A DNA stretch of 64,000 nt from JABDQZ01 sp963801985 (GTDB taxonomy: Bacteria; Pseudomonadota; Gammaproteobacteria; Chromatiales; Chromatiaceae): the NCBI GenBank assembly GCA_963801985.1, contig CAWDGV010000004.1, positions 30,520 to 94,519 of the forward strand, in the 5' to 3' direction. Shown piece after piece: positions 26,343 through 35,360 of the stretch. A program made the translations under genes and the position numbers. The notes under the pieces are model-generated. The model saw nothing but the letters and a program-made list of their open reading frames with translations. It was not told the origin of the DNA and did not search any database. How positions within the stretch are numbered: the stretch's first letter is position 1; each line of letters starts with the position of its first letter.

Positions 26343-28271
26343 TTACTTGTCGTCTTTAACTTCTTCAAACTCGGCATCAACAACATCATCATCGCCTGAA
26401 GACGCGTTATCACCAGATGCTTCTGCGGCAGGATCTACTGTGCCTTCACCTGGCTGCTGCGCATACATACGCTCGGCCATTTTGGCTGAAGCATCGGTCA
26501 GCGCCTTGGTTTTGGCTTCTATTGCATCCTTGTCATTGCCAGGCATAACTTCTTCAAGATCCTTGATTGCAGCTTCAATACTGCTCTTTTCTTCAGCCTC
26601 CAGTTTATCACCCATTTCTTCCATGCTCTTTTTGGTTGCATGAATCATGGTGTCAGCCTGGTTACGAACTGTGACCAGCTCCTGGAACTTCTTGTCTTCG
26701 TCTGCATGAGACTCCGCATCCTTGATCATACGATCGACTTCATCATCACTCAGACCGGAAGAGGCCTTGATAACAATAGACTGCTCTTTACCGGTAGCCT
26801 TGTCTTTTGCCGATACGTTCAGGATACCATTGGCATCAATATCGAAGTTAACCTCGATCTGTGGCATGCCGCGTGGTGCTGGCGGGATATCAGTCAGGTC
26901 AAAACGACCCAGTGATTTGTTCGCTGCTGCCTGCTCGCGTTCACCCTGTAACACATGCACGGTAACCGCTGTCTGGTTATCATCAGCTGTCGAGAAAACC
27001 TGGTTCGCCTTGGTAGGAATCGTGGTGTTTTTCTCAATCAGCTTGGTCATCACACCACCCATGGTTTCGATACCCAATGACAATGGAGTGACGTCGAGCA
27101 ACAATACATCGGTTACATCACCGCCTAATACACCACCCTGTACAGCAGCACCCATGGCAACAGCTTCATCAGGATTCACATCTTTTCTCGGAGCCTTGCC
27201 AAAGAATTTTTCGACTACTTCCTGCACTTTAGGCATACGGGTCTGACCACCCACCAGGATGACATCATCAATTTCAGAAGCTGACATGCCAGCATCTTTC
27301 AGCGCCATCTTGAGAGGCTCCAGTGTGCGCTGAATCAGCTCGTCAACCAGGCCTTCCAGGTTTGCACGGGTCATCTTGATGTTCAGGTGCTTGGGACCTG
27401 AGGCATCTGCCGTAATGTATGGCAGGTTAATATCAGTCTGTTGGCTGGAAGACAGTTCAATCTTGGCCTTTTCAGCACCTTCTTTCAGACGCTGCAAAGC
27501 CAGTGGATCATTTCGCAGATCAACACCCTGGTCTTTCTTGAATTCGTTTACCAGGTAATCAATGATGCGCATATCGAAGTCTTCACCACCCAGGAACGTG
27601 TCACCGTTGGTAGACAGCACTTCGAACTGGTGTTCGCCATCAATTTCTGCAATTTCGATAATGGAAATATCGAATGTGCCACCACCCAGGTCAAATACCG
27701 CGATTGTGTGGTCACCACGGGATTTATCCATACCGTACGCAAGTGCGGCAGCTGTTGGTTCGTTAATAATACGTTTTACATCCAGGCCAGCGATCTTACC
27801 CGCATCCTTGGTTGCCTGGCGCTGGGAATCATTGAAGTAAGCCGGTACGGTGATTACCGCTTCAGTGACAGACTCACCGAGGTATTCTTCTGCGGTTTTC
27901 TTCATCTTCTGAAGCACCTTGGCAGAAATTTCAGGTGGCGCCATTTTGTTGCCGCCCGCTTCAACCCATGCATCGCCATTGTCAGCCTTGACAATTTTAT
28001 ATGGAACCATATCGGCGTCACGTTTGACCACATCATCGTCAAAACGACGACCGATCAGGCGTTTAATGGCAAAAAGCGTGTTGGCCGGGTTGGTTACCGC
28101 CTGACGCTTTGCACTCTGACCGACCAGGATTTCGCCATCATTAGCGTAAGCAATGATAGATGGCGTTGTGCGGTCGCCTTCACTGTTTTCAATGACTTTG
28201 GGCTTATCACCTTCCATCACTGCGACACAGGAGTTGGTTGTACCCAGGTCAATACCAATTATTTTGCCCAT
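26343..28271 (-). CDS. dnaK: Chaperone DnaK (Hsp70)
   Basis: Hsp70 ATPase of 642 aa. The signatures GIDLGTTNSCVAVMEG, VFDLGGGTFDISIIEI and VILVGGQTRMPKVQEVV are all present, with the EVNFDIDANGILNVSA substrate domain and a helical lid ending in an acidic tail EEVKDDK. Central gene of the heat-shock operon, 110 bp after grpE. Confidence 0.99.
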   Translation of the reverse strand: MGKIIGIDLGTTNSCVAVMEGDKPKVIENSEGDRTTPSIIAYANDGEILVGQSAKRQAVTNPANTLFAIKRLIGRRFDDDVVKRDADMVPYKIVKADNGDAWVEAGGNKMAPPEISAKVLQKMKKTAEEYLGESVTEAVITVPAYFNDSQRQATKDAGKIAGLDVKRIINEPTAAALAYGMDKSRGDHTIAVFDLGGGTFDISIIEIAEIDGEHQFEVLSTNGDTFLGGEDFDMRIIDYLVNEFKKDQGVDLRNDPLALQRLKEGAEKAKIELSSSQQTDINLPYITADASGPKHLNIKMTRANLEGLVDELIQRTLEPLKMALKDAGMSASEIDDVILVGGQTRMPKVQEVVEKFFGKAPRKDVNPDEAVAMGAAVQGGVLGGDVTDVLLLDVTPLSLGIETMGGVMTKLIEKNTTIPTKANQVFSTADDNQTAVTVHVLQGEREQAAANKSLGRFDLTDIPPAPRGMPQIEVNFDIDANGILNVSAKDKATGKEQSIVIKASSGLSDDEVDRMIKDAESHADEDKKFQELVTVRNQADTMIHATKKSMEEMGDKLEAEEKSSIEAAIKDLEEVMPGNDKDAIEAKTKALTDASAKMAERMYAQQPGEGTVDPAAEASGDNASSGDDDVVDAEFEEVKDDK

Positions 28272-28381
28272 TTTGTTTTCTCCGAATAAAAAATCTGTTG
28301 CAAATCAGTAACTGCTTTCTAAATGGGGTAAAGCCCTGTCTTTTCAAGCAGTTTTTTCATTTTTTTGTCTAAATTCTGTAA

Positions 28382-29005
28382 TTAGCCTGCTGCCTGCGAC
28401 ACCATGACCATGGCCGGACGCACCAGGCGGTCATTCAAGGTATAGCCTTTCTGGATCACCGCAATAACCGTGTTAGGTTCAACCTCGTCACTGGGCTGCA
28501 TCGCCATCGCCTGGTGGAATTCAGGATTGAAGGGTTCACCTTGTGGATTAATTTCCTGAATACCGAACTTGTTCATCACGTCAGTCAGCAATTTGAGTGT
28601 CAATTCTGTGCCTTCGATGATTTTTGCCAGGTCAGCACCCTCTTCATTACCGGCACTGATTCCCAGTTCCATGCTGTCGCGCACAGGCAGCAGCTCATTA
28701 ACAAACTTATCGATTGCATATTTGTGTGCATTCTCGAGTTCGCGGGCATGTCGTTTTTTCAGGTTATCCGTTTCAGCCCTCATGCGGATGACCATTTCCC
28801 AGTGCTCATCAGCCTTTGATCTTGCGTCTTCCAACATCAAATGCAGTTTCTCTGGCGCTATATCGTGAAACTCACCTGCTTCGTCTGATGGCTGTTCATC
28901 TCCGGCTGCTGCAGCTCCCGTGGTTACCTGCTCGTCAGCCTGTGAATTATCGTTGTCCAGCCGGCTCTCTTCAGCTGCCTCCGGAATGTCTTTTTCCTGT
29001 TCCAT
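28382..29005 (-). CDS. grpE: Nucleotide exchange factor GrpE
   Basis: Releases ADP from DnaK. An acidic disordered N-terminus (about 1-55), a long coiled-coil (about 60-130, with KKRHARELENAHKYAIDKFV) and a C-terminal beta domain (VIAVIQKGYTLNDRLVRPAMV) match the family. 207 aa is normal. It lies between hrcA and dnaK. Confidence 0.97.
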   Translation of the reverse strand: MEQEKDIPEAAEESRLDNDNSQADEQVTTGAAAAGDEQPSDEAGEFHDIAPEKLHLMLEDARSKADEHWEMVIRMRAETDNLKKRHARELENAHKYAIDKFVNELLPVRDSMELGISAGNEEGADLAKIIEGTELTLKLLTDVMNKFGIQEINPQGEPFNPEFHQAMAMQPSDEVEPNTVIAVIQKGYTLNDRLVRPAMVMVSQAAG

Positions 29006-29103
29006 TAAAACCTCAAGAATGTTTTATAAGATATTGAAATACAATTATTTATTGCGATCGATTTCAATCGATCACATAAAGAATGAAAGCTATATGGGGG
29101 CAG

Positions 29104-30156
29104 TTACTGATGTTTCAAGGCCGAACCCAGTAATTTTGCCGTGATATCCACAATTGGAATAACACGGTCATAGGCCATTCTGGTTGGGCCAATAACACCC
29201 AATACGCCGGCAACCTGGTTGTCCAGCTCATAAGAGGCTGTCACAACACTGCAGTTACCCAGCGTTTCGTATCCGGACTCTTCTCCGATAAAAATCTGCA
29301 CGCCGTCTGCATCCATGGCGCGATCCAACAAGTGTAAAATCTGGCTTTTTTCGGCAAAAGCGTCAAACAGTTTACGCATATTTTCAATGTTACCAAGGTC
29401 ATCGAAATCCATCAGGTTTGTCTGTCCGGCCAACACATAGTCACCTTCTGATTCACTGACATCGAATACCTTGTTAGCAATATTCAGCGCATCGGTCATC
29501 AGCTCATCCATGCGATTCTTGGTGTTTTCCAGCTCACTGAGCAGGTTGGCCCTGATCGATTCCAGTGGCCTGCCGGCGAAAGTCTGGTTCAGGAAATTGG
29601 CGGCCTGCTCCAGCTGACTGGGCGTATAAGCGCTCTGGGTTTCAATGATTTTGTTATGCACATCACCTTCGCTACTCACCAGGATGGTCAGCACACGGTT
29701 ACCGGACAGTGGTAAAAACTCAATCTGACGGTAAGCTACCTGACGGTAACGCGGCATCATGACCACGCCCGCCATATGCGTCATGCTCGAAAGCAGGCTG
29801 GATGCCGACTGCACAAGATTACGCGGGTCAGCATCTGTGACAAATTGCGACTCCAACTGGCCGATTTCCATGCGCTCAAGAGGCTTGAGTGTCAGCAGGG
29901 AATCCACAAAAATCCGGTAACCTGAGCTGGTCGGTATTCTGCCTGCCGAGGTGTGAGGGGAGTTAACCAGTCCAAGCTCCTCAAGGTCGGACATGACATT
30001 GCGGATCGTTGCAGGGCTCAGGTCTATTCCCGCATCTTTTGCCAGCGTGCGCGAGCCCACAGGCTGACCTTCGCGAATATAGCGCTCAATCAATACCTTG
30101 AGAAAATGCTGGGCACGTTCGTTAACGTCTAGTTGTTTAAGGTTTTTTTGGGTCAC
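29104..30156 (-). CDS. hrcA: Heat-inducible transcription repressor HrcA
   Basis: Repressor of the CIRCE regulon. The N-terminal winged helix contains LVNSPHTSAGRIPTSSGYRIF, the family signature, and the GAF-like C-terminal domain runs to residue 350. It heads the hrcA-grpE-dnaK-dnaJ-dapB operon and is preceded by a CIRCE operator, so the operon is expected to be autoregulated. Enterobacteria lack hrcA. Confidence 0.96.
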   Translation of the reverse strand: MTQKNLKQLDVNERAQHFLKVLIERYIREGQPVGSRTLAKDAGIDLSPATIRNVMSDLEELGLVNSPHTSAGRIPTSSGYRIFVDSLLTLKPLERMEIGQLESQFVTDADPRNLVQSASSLLSSMTHMAGVVMMPRYRQVAYRQIEFLPLSGNRVLTILVSSEGDVHNKIIETQSAYTPSQLEQAANFLNQTFAGRPLESIRANLLSELENTKNRMDELMTDALNIANKVFDVSESEGDYVLAGQTNLMDFDDLGNIENMRKLFDAFAEKSQILHLLDRAMDADGVQIFIGEESGYETLGNCSVVTASYELDNQVAGVLGVIGPTRMAYDRVIPIVDITAKLLGSALKHQ

Positions 30157-30176
30157 TTAAAATGCATACTTCAAAA

Positions 30177-30203
30177 ATGGCACTCACAATCCAGGAGTGC
30201 TAA
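30177..30203 (-). promoter_or_regulatory. CIRCE operator (HrcA binding site)
   Basis: Half-sites ATGGCACTC and GAGTGCTAA are separated by 9 bp, matching the CIRCE consensus (TTAGCACTC-N9-GAGTGCTAA) at 16 of 18 positions. It lies 20 bp upstream of the hrcA start, where HrcA would block transcription of the chaperone operon. Confidence 0.93.
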
Positions 30204-30311
30204 CAGGAAAATATTATGGAAATCTGTCTGAAATGAGTCAAGCTTTAATAAATCCATTTCAAAAAATCATGCTAGTGATATCAAAATTTTCACCTTTTCC
30301 AGTCGTCTTCT

Positions 30312-30941
30312 ATGCTGATGATTATCCCGGCAATCCTGCAGTCGGCTGAAGACATGGAATTTCCTGATGATAATCTCGAAGAGAAAATTGCGGCCGTAAA
30401 CGAGGGTGAATTGCAATTTATTACGCCAGAGCCCGGAAAACCTGTCCACTGGCACCAGAATAAGATAACCATTAGCGACACCGGACTGCTGGATGGCTGG
30501 ATAGAACTCGTTCAATGCCATGAGCATCTGGACCCAATCTCTGCTATCGACATCCGTTTTAATGCAGGAAAAATTCGCAATCTGGAAATACTGTCCAGCA
30601 GGAATATAGAAACAATCCGTATAAACGGCCATATCGTGGAACTGGCTGAAGTCAAAGCAGACGCCAGATTCTGTCTGAAGGCCGACAGCCTTGCTTTAAT
30701 TCGTACCGCCCCAAAAACACTGCAATTGCAAAATGGTCCTTTTATGCGTCAATTCCTGGATGGCTTTTATCCAATGCAGGTTACCATGGAGGTAAACTGG
30801 CCTTCCGATAAACTGACATTAAGCAGTTATTCCCCCGACCCGGGAGAATCAGGCAACGTAGAAATCACAGAAAACAGCATCAACTGGACCGGTTTTTTTG
30901 AAGGGCGCCTGTTTACCTTATTTGCATTTACTGAAAAATAG
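30312..30941 (+). CDS. Conserved-type hypothetical protein
   Basis: A 209-residue protein. The middle contains GWIELVQCHEHLDP, RNIETIRINGHIVEL and LQNGPFMRQFLDGFYPM, a beta-rich pattern seen in uncharacterised gammaproteobacterial proteins. There is no clear signal peptide: the in-frame stop at 30276 leaves only a short stretch before the ATG at 30312, so the start (30312 or 30318) is uncertain. It sits between the CIRCE region and nadK and may be in the nadK transcript. A minus-strand frame overlapping it is less convincing. Confidence 0.65.
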   Translation: MLMIIPAILQSAEDMEFPDDNLEEKIAAVNEGELQFITPEPGKPVHWHQNKITISDTGLLDGWIELVQCHEHLDPISAIDIRFNAGKIRNLEILSSRNIETIRINGHIVELAEVKADARFCLKADSLALIRTAPKTLQLQNGPFMRQFLDGFYPMQVTMEVNWPSDKLTLSSYSPDPGESGNVEITENSINWTGFFEGRLFTLFAFTEK

Positions 30942-31039
30942 CGTTCCGGTATGCCGGAGTTCCAACTCAGGTTGGCTGAATAACAACCGCATGATAACTT
31001 TGAATCATCACTTTTAAAGGTTAGAAATAGAATCCAACC

Positions 31040-31915
31040 ATGAACTTCAAGAAAATCGGCATCGTCGGAAAAGACAGCGAGAGCACGCTCAACACACTGA
31101 AGCAGCTGGTTGATTACTTACAGCAAAAACAGCTCAGCGTATATCTTGAAGAAAAAACCGCCCGTAATCTTTCCAGGGAGAATATCGAAGCCCTCTCCCT
31201 GGATGAATTGTGCCTTGAAAGTGATCTTGTTGTTGTCGTTGGTGGTGATGGCACTTTGCTGGCCACGGCAAGAACAGCGGTGTTAGATGACACCCCCATT
31301 CTCGGAATCAACCTGGGTCGGCTCGGTTTTCTGGTGGATATCTCTCCGCTTGAAATGATCGCATCCCTGGACAAGATTTTTTCAGGAAATTATGAAATTG
31401 ATAGCAGGTCACTGCTGCGGGTAAAAATTGAAGCGCATCAGGAACCCTTTCTTGCGTTTAATGATGTCGTTATCCACAAGTGGAATACTGCTCGACTGAT
31501 TGAATTTGAAACTTTTATCAACGATCAATTCGTAGAAAGGCAAAGATCGGATGGGCTGATCATTGCAACACCTACCGGTTCTACAGCTTATGCCCTGTCT
31601 GGTGGTGGTCCGCTGATTCACCCCGGCCTGGATGCCTTTGCGCTTGTCCCAATCTGCCCGCACACTCTCAGCAATCGTCCTATCGTGGTTGGCGCCGGTT
31701 CAAAAATTGAAGTCCGGGTCTGTGGCAATACCCCTATGGAGCATATTCGGGTCACTTGTGATGGTCAGGACAGCCTGCCGCTGCTCAGCAGTGAGCAAAG
31801 CATTTATGTTGAAAGACACGACAAAAGCATCCGCTTGATTCACCCTCCAGGACACGATTACTACCAGATCCTGCGGACCAAGCTGGGTTGGGGAAAAAAT
31901 CACACCAACGGGTAA
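31040..31915 (+). CDS. nadK: NAD kinase
   Basis: Phosphorylates NAD to NADP. The GGDGTLL motif (about residues 70-76) and the TPTGSTAYALSGGGPLIHP motif are both intact. 291 aa is the standard length. Divergent from the heat-shock operon and directly upstream of recN, a widely conserved arrangement. Confidence 0.97.
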   Translation: MNFKKIGIVGKDSESTLNTLKQLVDYLQQKQLSVYLEEKTARNLSRENIEALSLDELCLESDLVVVVGGDGTLLATARTAVLDDTPILGINLGRLGFLVDISPLEMIASLDKIFSGNYEIDSRSLLRVKIEAHQEPFLAFNDVVIHKWNTARLIEFETFINDQFVERQRSDGLIIATPTGSTAYALSGGGPLIHPGLDAFALVPICPHTLSNRPIVVGAGSKIEVRVCGNTPMEHIRVTCDGQDSLPLLSSEQSIYVERHDKSIRLIHPPGHDYYQILRTKLGWGKNHTNG

Positions 31916-31923
31916 CCAAAAGC

Positions 31924-33594
31924 ATGCTGACGTCGATTTCAATCAAAAACCTGGCCATTGTTGATGAGCTCCACCTGGAACTCTCAACTGGAATGACAGC
32001 ACTTACCGGTGAAACTGGAGCTGGCAAGTCAATTCTTATCGATGCACTGGGACTTGCGTTAGGCGAAAAAGCTGACAAAGGCATGATCCGTACTGAATGC
32101 GCCAAGGCTGAGATTACCGCTGTTTTCGACTTTACCGATTTACCGGAAGCCAGCGCGTGGCTCGCACAACATGAGCTGGATGAAGGCCACGAATGTCATT
32201 TGCGCCGGGTCATTACCCGGGACAATCGTTCCAAGGCATTCATCAACGGTACACCTTCACCGCTCAAGTTGTTACAGTCTATCGGCAATCTCCTGATTGA
32301 AATTCATGGACAACATGCCCACCAGCGCCTGTTAAAAACAGCTTTTCAATTAAGCAGTCTCGATCAATATGCCAATCATTCTGCCTTAGTGGAAATAACC
32401 AACCAGTCTTTTACTGACTGGCAAGCGGCCAAGTCCAGCCATGAGCAGTTGCAACAGGATGAACATGACAGAGCATCCCGGCTTGAACTACTGCAATTTC
32501 AGTTTCAGGAACTCAGCCAACTCAATCTCCAACCCGGCGAAACCGAGCAACTTGAAACAAATTTTAAAACACTCAGTAATGCTGACCGGTTAATTCAGGG
32601 CTGTTTTGAAATTTCCAACGCGCTATATGAGGACGACCAGGCCGCCCACAGCATGATATCGTCCCTGCAAAACAAGCTGACTCAGCTTAGCGAGCTTAAC
32701 CCCGCCCTGCACAGCAATATTGAATTACTCGAAAGTGCCCTGATCAACATCCAGGAATGCAGCGATGCATTGCGCCATTTTGCTGATTCACTCGAAACTG
32801 ACAGCCAGTCTCTGACTGAAATTGAGTTCAGACTTCAAAGCATTTATGAATTCTCTCGAAAGTATCGACTTACCCCTGAAGCATTATGTGAAAAAACCAG
32901 TGACATAAAAAATGAAATTGAAACATTGCAAGGTGCTGATGAACAACTGCAGGAGCTCGAAAACCAGGTCAGGAAAAACCGCGAAAAATTCTTAAAAAAT
33001 GCAGATGCTCTGTATCAGTCACGACTTCAGGCCGCAGCAACACTGCAACAAAATGCGGTGGAGTTACTGAAGTCCCTGTCAATGCCGGAAGTCAGGTTTG
33101 TCATTGATATCCAGAAACTATCTGAAGACAAGGCCACTCGGTTTGGCCTCGACAGCGTTGAGTTCCTGGTCACAACCAATCCAGGACAACCACCAGCACC
33201 CTTGAAAAAAGTTGCCTCCGGCGGTGAATTATCCCGTATCAGCCTGGCAATACAGGTTGCCACAATGAGCAATATGAATGTGCCTACCTTGATATTCGAC
33301 GAGGTTGATGTGGGTATTGGTGGCGGAACCGCAGAAATTGTTGGCCGATTATTAAGAAAACTGGGTTCAAACCAGCAGGCTTTATGTGTCACCCACCTGC
33401 CACAGGTGGCAGCACAAGCCCATAATCATTTAAAAGTTGAGAAACACCAGACAGCTGACTCAACTTCGACCAGCATTTCAGTTTTAAACAAAAAAGAACG
33501 CATAAACGAAATTGCCCGAATGCTGGGCGGTGTGGAATTAACTGAGCAGACCCTGGCACACGCCCGGGAAATGATTGAAAAAGCCAGCCTGTAA
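31924..33594 (+). CDS. recN: DNA repair protein RecN
   Basis: SMC-like ATPase acting on double-strand breaks. Walker A GETGAGKS is at about residues 29-36, a long coiled-coil occupies about 150-400, and the C-terminal signature and Walker B (ASGGELSRISLA, LIFDEVDVGIGG) complete 556 aa. I chose the ATG at 31924 (MLTSISIKNLAIV, the canonical start); the frame opens 36 bp upstream within nadK. It ends convergently with fur. Confidence 0.97.
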   Translation: MLTSISIKNLAIVDELHLELSTGMTALTGETGAGKSILIDALGLALGEKADKGMIRTECAKAEITAVFDFTDLPEASAWLAQHELDEGHECHLRRVITRDNRSKAFINGTPSPLKLLQSIGNLLIEIHGQHAHQRLLKTAFQLSSLDQYANHSALVEITNQSFTDWQAAKSSHEQLQQDEHDRASRLELLQFQFQELSQLNLQPGETEQLETNFKTLSNADRLIQGCFEISNALYEDDQAAHSMISSLQNKLTQLSELNPALHSNIELLESALINIQECSDALRHFADSLETDSQSLTEIEFRLQSIYEFSRKYRLTPEALCEKTSDIKNEIETLQGADEQLQELENQVRKNREKFLKNADALYQSRLQAAATLQQNAVELLKSLSMPEVRFVIDIQKLSEDKATRFGLDSVEFLVTTNPGQPPAPLKKVASGGELSRISLAIQVATMSNMNVPTLIFDEVDVGIGGGTAEIVGRLLRKLGSNQQALCVTHLPQVAAQAHNHLKVEKHQTADSTSTSISVLNKKERINEIARMLGGVELTEQTLAHAREMIEKASL

Positions 33595-33610
33595 GCAAAG
33601 CTGTTCGACA

Positions 33611-34033
33611 TTATTTCATATTCGGGCAGTTTTTCTTTTTGCATTCGCCATAAATGACCAGAGAATGATCCGAGATATCAAAACCCTTGCTGGCAGCAAT
33701 TTCACGCTGACGCTTTTCAATGGTTTCATCAATAAACTCTTCCACCATGCCGCAACGAACACAGACTATATGATCATGATGTGTTCCCCGGTTAAGTTCG
33801 AACACAGAATGACCACCATCAAACTGGTGTCTCTCAACCAGGCCTGCCGTTTCAAACTGGGTTAACACCCGGTAAACAGTGGCCAAACCAATTTCTTCAT
33901 TATTGGCCAGTAACTGCTTGTAAACATCTTCGGCACTGACATGACGATCCTCACTGCTTTCAAGGATTTCAAGAATCTTGATACGTGGCAAGGTCACCTT
34001 TAAACCAGCTTTACGAATGTCCTGATTTTCCAA
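33611..34033 (-). CDS. fur: Ferric uptake regulator Fur
   Basis: Iron-responsive repressor of 140 aa. The winged-helix includes AEDVYKQLL and LATVYRVLTQFE; the metal sites are HHDHIVCVRCG and the C-terminal CKKKNCPNMK. It is divergent from bamE across about 86 bp, as usual in gammaproteobacteria. Confidence 0.97.
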   Translation of the reverse strand: MENQDIRKAGLKVTLPRIKILEILESSEDRHVSAEDVYKQLLANNEEIGLATVYRVLTQFETAGLVERHQFDGGHSVFELNRGTHHDHIVCVRCGMVEEFIDETIEKRQREIAASKGFDISDHSLVIYGECKKKNCPNMK

Positions 34034-34119
34034 ACCTGCCCCCTACAAACAGTGCCTTAAAATTATATTTCCGGTATTATTCACTTAGTCGCGACATTAT
34101 AAATGATAACTCACTACAA

Positions 34120-34617
34120 ATGCACAAGATTCTTATTACCATTACGGCCAGTATCACTTTAAGCATGGGCCTGCCTGGCTGCAGCACAGTCGAAAATTTG
34201 ACGCTGGGATTACCTGATGCGGCAAGTAAACTGCCTTTGATGTACCGCCCCACGGTTCAACAGGGCAATGTTATCGACCAGGAAACAGTCAATAAACTGA
34301 AGCCCGGCATATCAAAACGCCAGGTCACCTACCTGCTTGGCACACCAAGCCTGATTGACAGCTTTCATCAGAATCGCTGGGACTATGTTTACACGCTAAA
34401 AGAAAACACCGAGCCCCTGGAAATGAAAAACATCACTTTATTTTTCGAGGATGATCGCCTGATCAGAACCGAAGGTGATTACAGGCCAATGGTCGTTGAT
34501 GAAATGGAGGTCGCTGACAGGAAAGAAACCGTTGTTGATGTACCTGATTACGAACCTGAGAAAAAAGGCTTCATCACGCGTACATTAAATGCCATTGGCA
34601 TACAGGAAATAGAATAA
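34120..34617 (+). CDS. bamE: Outer-membrane assembly lipoprotein BamE (OmlA/SmpA)
   Basis: Lipoprotein subunit of the BAM complex. A lipoprotein signal peptide ends in LPGCS (lipidated Cys at residue 21); the SmpA/OmlA domain has KLKPGISKRQVTYLLGTPSLID and WDYVYTL. The true start is ATG 34120; the frame extends upstream without a signal peptide. The C-terminal 30 residues are an extension compared with E. coli BamE. Divergent from fur. Confidence 0.94.
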   Translation: MHKILITITASITLSMGLPGCSTVENLTLGLPDAASKLPLMYRPTVQQGNVIDQETVNKLKPGISKRQVTYLLGTPSLIDSFHQNRWDYVYTLKENTEPLEMKNITLFFEDDRLIRTEGDYRPMVVDEMEVADRKETVVDVPDYEPEKKGFITRTLNAIGIQEIE

Positions 34618-34625
34618 CCGGATTC

Positions 34626-34922
34626 TTATCGCTGTCCCTTTTTCATCGTCTTACCCTCAGCCGCACGCTTCTTGCGAGCCTCTTTAGGATCGGCAATCAA
34701 AGGCCGGTAAATTTCTACGCGGTCACCCTGTTGTAACGCAGTATCCGGCTTTGTTACTTTGCCAAAGATACCGAGTTTAAGATTTTCTGCATCCAGTTCA
34801 GGAAATTTATCCAGAACTCCGGAAGTTTTAACCGCTTCCATCGCCGTCAATTCCTGTTCAGTTTCAACCATCAGAATGACCTGCTTGTCTTTCAATGCAT
34901 AAGCAACTTCATACGTATTCAT
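34626..34922 (-). CDS. rnfH: RnfH-family ubiquitin-like protein
   Basis: Small 98-residue beta-grasp protein of the RnfH family, commonly next to ratA. Features are VAYALKDKQVILMVE, LGIFGKVTKPDTAL and GDRVEIYRPLIADPKEARKK. I chose ATG 34922; a TTG six bases upstream is also in frame. Despite the name, no functional tie to the rnf genes at 62-64 kb is implied. Confidence 0.92.
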   Translation of the reverse strand: MNTYEVAYALKDKQVILMVETEQELTAMEAVKTSGVLDKFPELDAENLKLGIFGKVTKPDTALQQGDRVEIYRPLIADPKEARKKRAAEGKTMKKGQR

Positions 34923-34928
34923 AACCAA

Positions 34929-35360
34929 TCACTCATAAATCTCATCTGCACGTTTACAAAATGCATCGACCATATCATTGGCAATATAGGAAAAAACCTT
35001 GCCAAATGCTGCATTGATCAATTTTCCAGAAAATTCGAATTCCAGTTGCAATGATACCTTGCAGGCATTTTCCCCCAACGCAGTAAATTGCCACAAGCCT
35101 TCCAGTTTTCTGAAAGGCCCTTCTTTCAGATTCAGCTGCATGCTCTGTCCGGGAACAATCTCGTTACAGGTTGAGAATTTCTGGGTAATACCTGCCCTGG
35201 AAACTTCAATCTCTCCACAAATCCGGGTATCGGTCTTCGAAATTAACCGGCTTGAACTGCACCAGGGTAAAAAATCCTGGTAAGCGGCAACATCTGCCAC
35301 CAGCTCATACATCTGCAAAGCCTGATGCTGGACCAGGGCACTTTTTTCAACAACGGCCAA
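34929..35360 (-). CDS. ratA: RatA-family START/coenzyme-Q-binding protein
   Basis: A 143-residue START-fold protein. SALVQHQALQMYELVADV and FLPWCSSS are family hallmarks. In E. coli the homologue is described as the ribosome-association toxin RatA, while close relatives bind coenzyme Q. Translation appears to begin with TTG at 35360, immediately after the stop of the upstream transporter; no ATG is available without losing conserved residues. rnfH follows directly. Confidence 0.92.
   Translation of the reverse strand: MAVVEKSALVQHQALQMYELVADVAAYQDFLPWCSSSRLISKTDTRICGEIEVSRAGITQKFSTCNEIVPGQSMQLNLKEGPFRKLEGLWQFTALGENACKVSLQLEFEFSGKLINAAFGKVFSYIANDMVDAFCKRADEIYE

Noticed and set aside
30267..30632. 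Minus-strand 121-codon frame
   Set aside because: Overlaps the plus-strand hypothetical gene, whose sequence pattern is more protein-like; no ribosome site or neighbour supports the minus frame.
34626..34922. Functional link between rnfH and the rnf genes at 62-64 kb
   Set aside because: RnfH genes sit with ratA-smpB in many genomes that lack rnf; the name does not prove a link.
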